Of a stretch of DNA of 64,000 nucleotides, positions 61,617 through 64,000 are shown piece after piece. Position 1 is the first letter of the stretch, and the number at the start of each line of letters is the position of its first letter. The DNA is taken from contig NZ_BMMS01000020.1 of the NCBI RefSeq assembly GCF_014646055.1, forward strand, positions 62,294-126,293, read 5' to 3'. The notes under the pieces are model-generated. The model ran no database searches, was not told the DNA's origin, and saw only the letters and a list, made by a program, of their open reading frames with translations. The DNA comes from Wenjunlia tyrosinilytica. GTDB lineage: Bacteria > Actinomycetota > Actinomycetes > Streptomycetales > Streptomycetaceae. Made by a program: the position numbers and the translations under genes.

Positions 61617-62747
61617 ATGAAGGTGCTCATCGCCCCGGTCACCGTGACACCCACCAAGGCGCTCGGGCTCAGCCACGTCAAGGGGCTGCTGTGGGTGGAC
61701 ACGATGTACCGGGCGACCCGGCTGCTGACCGATGCGGACTACCTGTACAGCCACACCACGTACAACACCACCCGGCAGACCGCCGGATTCTGGGAGTACC
61801 TGGACCGGGCCTGCCCCGACGTCGACGCGTCCACCTGCACGGAGGACGACGTGGGCCGCCTCTACGTGGGCTACCAGGCAGAGGCCAGGGAACGGCCGAC
61901 GCCGGAGCAGGCGCTTCGCCCGTACATCCAGGCTGTCGAAGACTCCGGCTGGGTACACCCGGTCAGCCGAAGGGTGCTCGACCTGTGGGTCGGCCACTAC
62001 GCCTGGCTGGGCCTGCACGACCCGGGAATCACTCAGGTACGCCCCCCTGGCCTGCGGTTCGAAGAAGCCGTCGACCTGCTGGCCCGCCACGGGCTGTGCC
62101 TCGACATGCGCCGGGACGGCGGCCCGGTCTTCCTCGACGCCACCGCCCAGGGCCTGCCACTTCGCACCATCGCCACCCCGACGGGCCACCCCAACTACCT
62201 CGCCTGCGCGCTGCGCGAGCTGATCCCGCTGCTCCCCCGGTACGAGAGGGTCGTGCTCGTTCACGACAGGGAGCTGACCGAGGACTACATCCTGCTGGAC
62301 AAGATCTGCACCACACTCGGCGCCACCGTGCACCGGGTCGCCCTCGATCGCGTGCCCGTCGACAACGTCGTACGCTCCAGCCGCCACGGCGTCGAGCGTC
62401 GGCACACGCTGGCCGGGCTGGCGGATGAGCTGGGCGACCACGCACCGGCCGAGGCGTTGAGGCTCGGCATGCGGCTGTATTTCATCGCCGGGCTCGGCAA
62501 GAGCGGACACCAGTCGTTCCGCATGGATCGGCTGCGCTGCACCGTGGACCGGGCGGCCAAGCTCCTCGCCGGAGCCGGAGCCGGCGACACCCAAGCCGAC
62601 ACGGACGCGGCAGAGGACGTCGCCGCGTTCCTGCGGCGGCACACCGGCGGCCGCGCCCATGTCGACCCCTACCGGCTCACGTCCGCGCTGCTCGCCCGCC
62701 ACCGCCGGGTCCCCCTGCACCCGCTCGCCCACGCCGTCTACAGCTGA
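61617..62747 (+). CDS. Class I aminoacyl-tRNA-synthetase-like protein, tentative
   Basis: A 376-aa protein without a certain family. The N-terminus, VLIAPVTVTPTKALGLSHVK and GLLWVDTMYRATRLL, recalls the TP-x-G-x-x-H-x-GH entry of MetRS-like class I synthetases, followed by YLYSHTTYNTTRQT where those have YVTGTDDHGT. Later FIAGLGKSGHQSFRMDR could correspond to a KMSKS-like loop. The length is shorter than true synthetases and no anticodon-binding domain is visible, so a tRNA-free amino-acid-activating or nucleotide-binding role is possible. GGAGG lies nine bases before the ATG. Confidence 0.6.
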   Translation: MKVLIAPVTVTPTKALGLSHVKGLLWVDTMYRATRLLTDADYLYSHTTYNTTRQTAGFWEYLDRACPDVDASTCTEDDVGRLYVGYQAEARERPTPEQALRPYIQAVEDSGWVHPVSRRVLDLWVGHYAWLGLHDPGITQVRPPGLRFEEAVDLLARHGLCLDMRRDGGPVFLDATAQGLPLRTIATPTGHPNYLACALRELIPLLPRYERVVLVHDRELTEDYILLDKICTTLGATVHRVALDRVPVDNVVRSSRHGVERRHTLAGLADELGDHAPAEALRLGMRLYFIAGLGKSGHQSFRMDRLRCTVDRAAKLLAGAGAGDTQADTDAAEDVAAFLRRHTGGRAHVDPYRLTSALLARHRRVPLHPLAHAVYS

Positions 62748-62765
62748 CCCCGGACAAGGTTCTCG

Positions 62766-63524
62766 ATGCTCACCCAGCAATACCTGCGCACCAAGGCCAT
62801 CAGCAGGATCAAGAACGCCCACGCCGGACTCGGCCCAGGCGCCGACATCCCGGAGAAGGCCGGATGGCATGCCACGCTCCAGCAGGCACCGACGACAACC
62901 GTGACCGTCGTGATGCGCGAATTCGATCCGGCCGCGTTCGCACAATCAGCCCTCGACTATGCGACGAGCCTGCCGGGGAATCTGCGCGAGACATGGCTCC
63001 AGGCCTGCACCAGGACCGTGTTCCTGGCGGGAAGGCCCGCCAATCTCGTTTCCCGCTTCCGGTTCCACCACATCAGCGACAACAGCTCCATGGCCTGGAC
63101 GGCACCGGCCCCGGCGAGCGAGCAGACCGCGCTGCGCCGCCTGCTCAAACTGTTCCCCGCCGCCGATCTGCCCGCCCTCCCACCGACCATGACCGCCCGC
63201 GTGCCCGGAACACCCTTGACCGCAGAAGCACAGCTCGACGTGGCCACGGCCCGCGTGTCCGGCGCCGACTATCTCGTCCATGTGCACCACCTGCTCGCGG
63301 AAGCGGTACTGACCGGCCGCATCAGGCCCGGCACCCGGCTGACGGCCCGCCACATCCCCACGCTCGACGGCGCCGCCCACCACTACGCGATGCTGCGGAT
63401 CGCCCCGGATCCCACCGCCCGCGAGCGGTTGCGCGCGTACGCCGGGCTGGTCGTCCCGGGTTCACCGGCCGGGAGCACGCACCGTGGGCCTTGGGCCCAA
63501 AAGAGTCCATGCGCGACCGGTTGA
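62766..63524 (+). CDS. Protein of unknown function in the GH3-ligase cluster, 252 aa
   Basis: A soluble alpha/beta protein with no signal peptide. Notable segments: VTVVMREFDPAAFAQSALDY, RTVFLAGRPANLVSRFRFHH, WTAPAPASEQTALRRLLKLF, and HHYAMLRIAPDPTARERLRA. Starts 18 bp after the aaRS-like gene, so same operon. It resembles a Streptomyces-specific domain of unknown function that I cannot name with confidence. No catalytic motif is evident. The C-terminal about 15 residues look random, so the true end may have been altered. Confidence 0.75.
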   Translation: MLTQQYLRTKAISRIKNAHAGLGPGADIPEKAGWHATLQQAPTTTVTVVMREFDPAAFAQSALDYATSLPGNLRETWLQACTRTVFLAGRPANLVSRFRFHHISDNSSMAWTAPAPASEQTALRRLLKLFPAADLPALPPTMTARVPGTPLTAEAQLDVATARVSGADYLVHVHHLLAEAVLTGRIRPGTRLTARHIPTLDGAAHHYAMLRIAPDPTARERLRAYAGLVVPGSPAGSTHRGPWAQKSPCATG

Positions 63525-63548
63525 CCGCTTCTGCCCCCACTGCCCACT

Positions 63549-63880
63549 TCACAGGACCAATTCGCGCACCTGCCGGCACTCCACACGTACCGCGAGACCA
63601 TCGACGATGGCGAGCCCCCGCCAGTGCTCACCCACGGCCTCACCGCATGCGGACGGGGGACGCTGTCCCGCTGTCCCGCTGTCCCGACGTCGGTGACCTC
63701 AATGCTCGGCTCCCGCTCGACCGGACTCAACAGAGAGTCATCTCGGCCCGCCCGTGCAGGGCCGCGTTGTTGATCGGCTCACCGATGATGAGGACTGCCG
63801 AGTCCCAGCCGTCGCCGACAATCCCCCGTGCTTCAGCAGACTGGAGGCGAACCAGATCGCGGACGGAGCCAGGTGCCGAA
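63549..63880 (-). pseudogene. HATPase (anti-sigma/RsbW-like) relic
   Basis: Frames in order on the minus strand read VRDLVRLQSAEARG, WDSAVLIIGEPINNAALHGR (the ELVTNAxxHGR N-box region, here altered to EPINN), then PVEREPSIEVTD, and after a frameshift GEHWRGLAIVDGLAVRVECR. This is the usual order of a Streptomyces ATP-binding regulator. The altered N-box and frameshifts mean it is inactive. Confidence 0.65.
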
Positions 63881-63881
63881 G

Positions 63882-63938
63882 TGAGCACATTCGAGCACCG
63901 TTCATACCTGTTGACTGAGCAACCACACCGCCTAGCCT
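63882..63938 (+). promoter_or_regulatory. Triple YGAGCA promoter element near the window end
   Basis: TGAGCA (63882), CGAGCA (63892), TGAGCA (63916) overlapping a -35-like TTGACT, and -10 TAGCCT (63933-63938), with the standard spacing. The gene it drives would lie beyond the window. Confidence 0.75.
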
Positions 63939-64000
63939 CAGCGCCGTCACCCTCCATGCATCGGTCAGGATGAGGGCGGAGCCCTCATCTCTCGCCCAGG

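Noticed and set aside
58982-61702. A 906-codon open frame antisense to the GH3-like ligase and methyltransferase
   Set aside because: It is a by-product of GC-rich third positions of the true genes; its translation is low-complexity Gly/Ala/Arg/Val-rich with no motif.
1-64000. tRNA or rRNA genes, CRISPR arrays, replication origin
   Set aside because: No tRNA-like cloverleaf with a GTTCGA-type T-loop context, no regularly spaced short repeats, and no DnaA-box cluster were noticed on reading.

Overview
The window is high-GC actinobacterial DNA and almost certainly comes from a Streptomyces. Evidence for this is the strongly GC-biased third codon positions with long spurious antisense frames, frequent GTG/TTG starts, a SARP regulator, a GH46 chitosanase, a class III lanthipeptide synthetase, and many Sec/Tat-exported proteins. 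The number of broken genes (ISAs1-type transposase, MobF-type relaxase, LysR x2, TetR, LuxR, MFS, two HATPase genes, a beta-propeller gene with an internal stop) and the repeated intergenic blocks point to a recombining accessory region such as a chromosome arm. That placement is inferred.

Layout. 0-3.1 kb: LanKC lanthipeptide synthetase plus a 37-aa precursor, ended by a terminator. 3.2-6 kb: transposase relic, DUF2975/HTH pair with its operator, relaxase relic, MerR regulator. 6-10.6 kb: exported proteins, chitosanase, and three members of a small four-cysteine secreted family. 10.8-16.1 kb: FAD monooxygenase with a TetR relic, cyclopropane-synthase-like methyltransferase, SGNH esterase. 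16.2-21.8 kb: LysR relic, another secreted family member, ECF sigma factor, membrane-anchored protein, SARP. 22.2-26.9 kb: DJ-1/VOC/beta-propeller/SnoaL operon, methyltransferase, and a second copy of the membrane-anchored protein. 27.7-34.2 kb: CGNR protein, MalY-like aminotransferase with DinB, secreted tripeptidyl-aminopeptidase-like hydrolase, TrmB/LuxR-type regulator. 34.4-36.7 kb: P450 plus divergent terpene synthase. 37-41 kb: beta-propeller gene with internal TGA, relics, TetR, secreted family member. 41.7-56.3 kb: three paralogous P-loop ATPase/HTH regulators around an ABC efflux operon with a divergent two-component system, and another secreted family member. 56.8-63.5 kb: two exported proteins, then an unusual five-gene cluster (P-loop kinase, GH3-like acyl-amide ligase, methyltransferase, aaRS-like protein, unknown).

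The most striking pattern is a recurring promoter: three YGAGCA-like direct repeats at offsets 0, +10 and +34 followed by a TAGCTT-like -10 at +51. Ten copies keep this exact geometry and an eleventh is one base off. The copies precede most of the four-cysteine secreted proteins, one other exported protein, and the SARP gene. One lies upstream of an ATPase/HTH regulator and several are orphaned beside relics. I infer one regulon of secreted proteins under a shared activator. The SARP or the three ATPase/HTH proteins encoded here are the obvious candidates, but nothing in the sequence proves which.

No tRNA, rRNA, CRISPR array or intact transposon was recognised. All assignments come from reading translations and motifs; no database search was possible.
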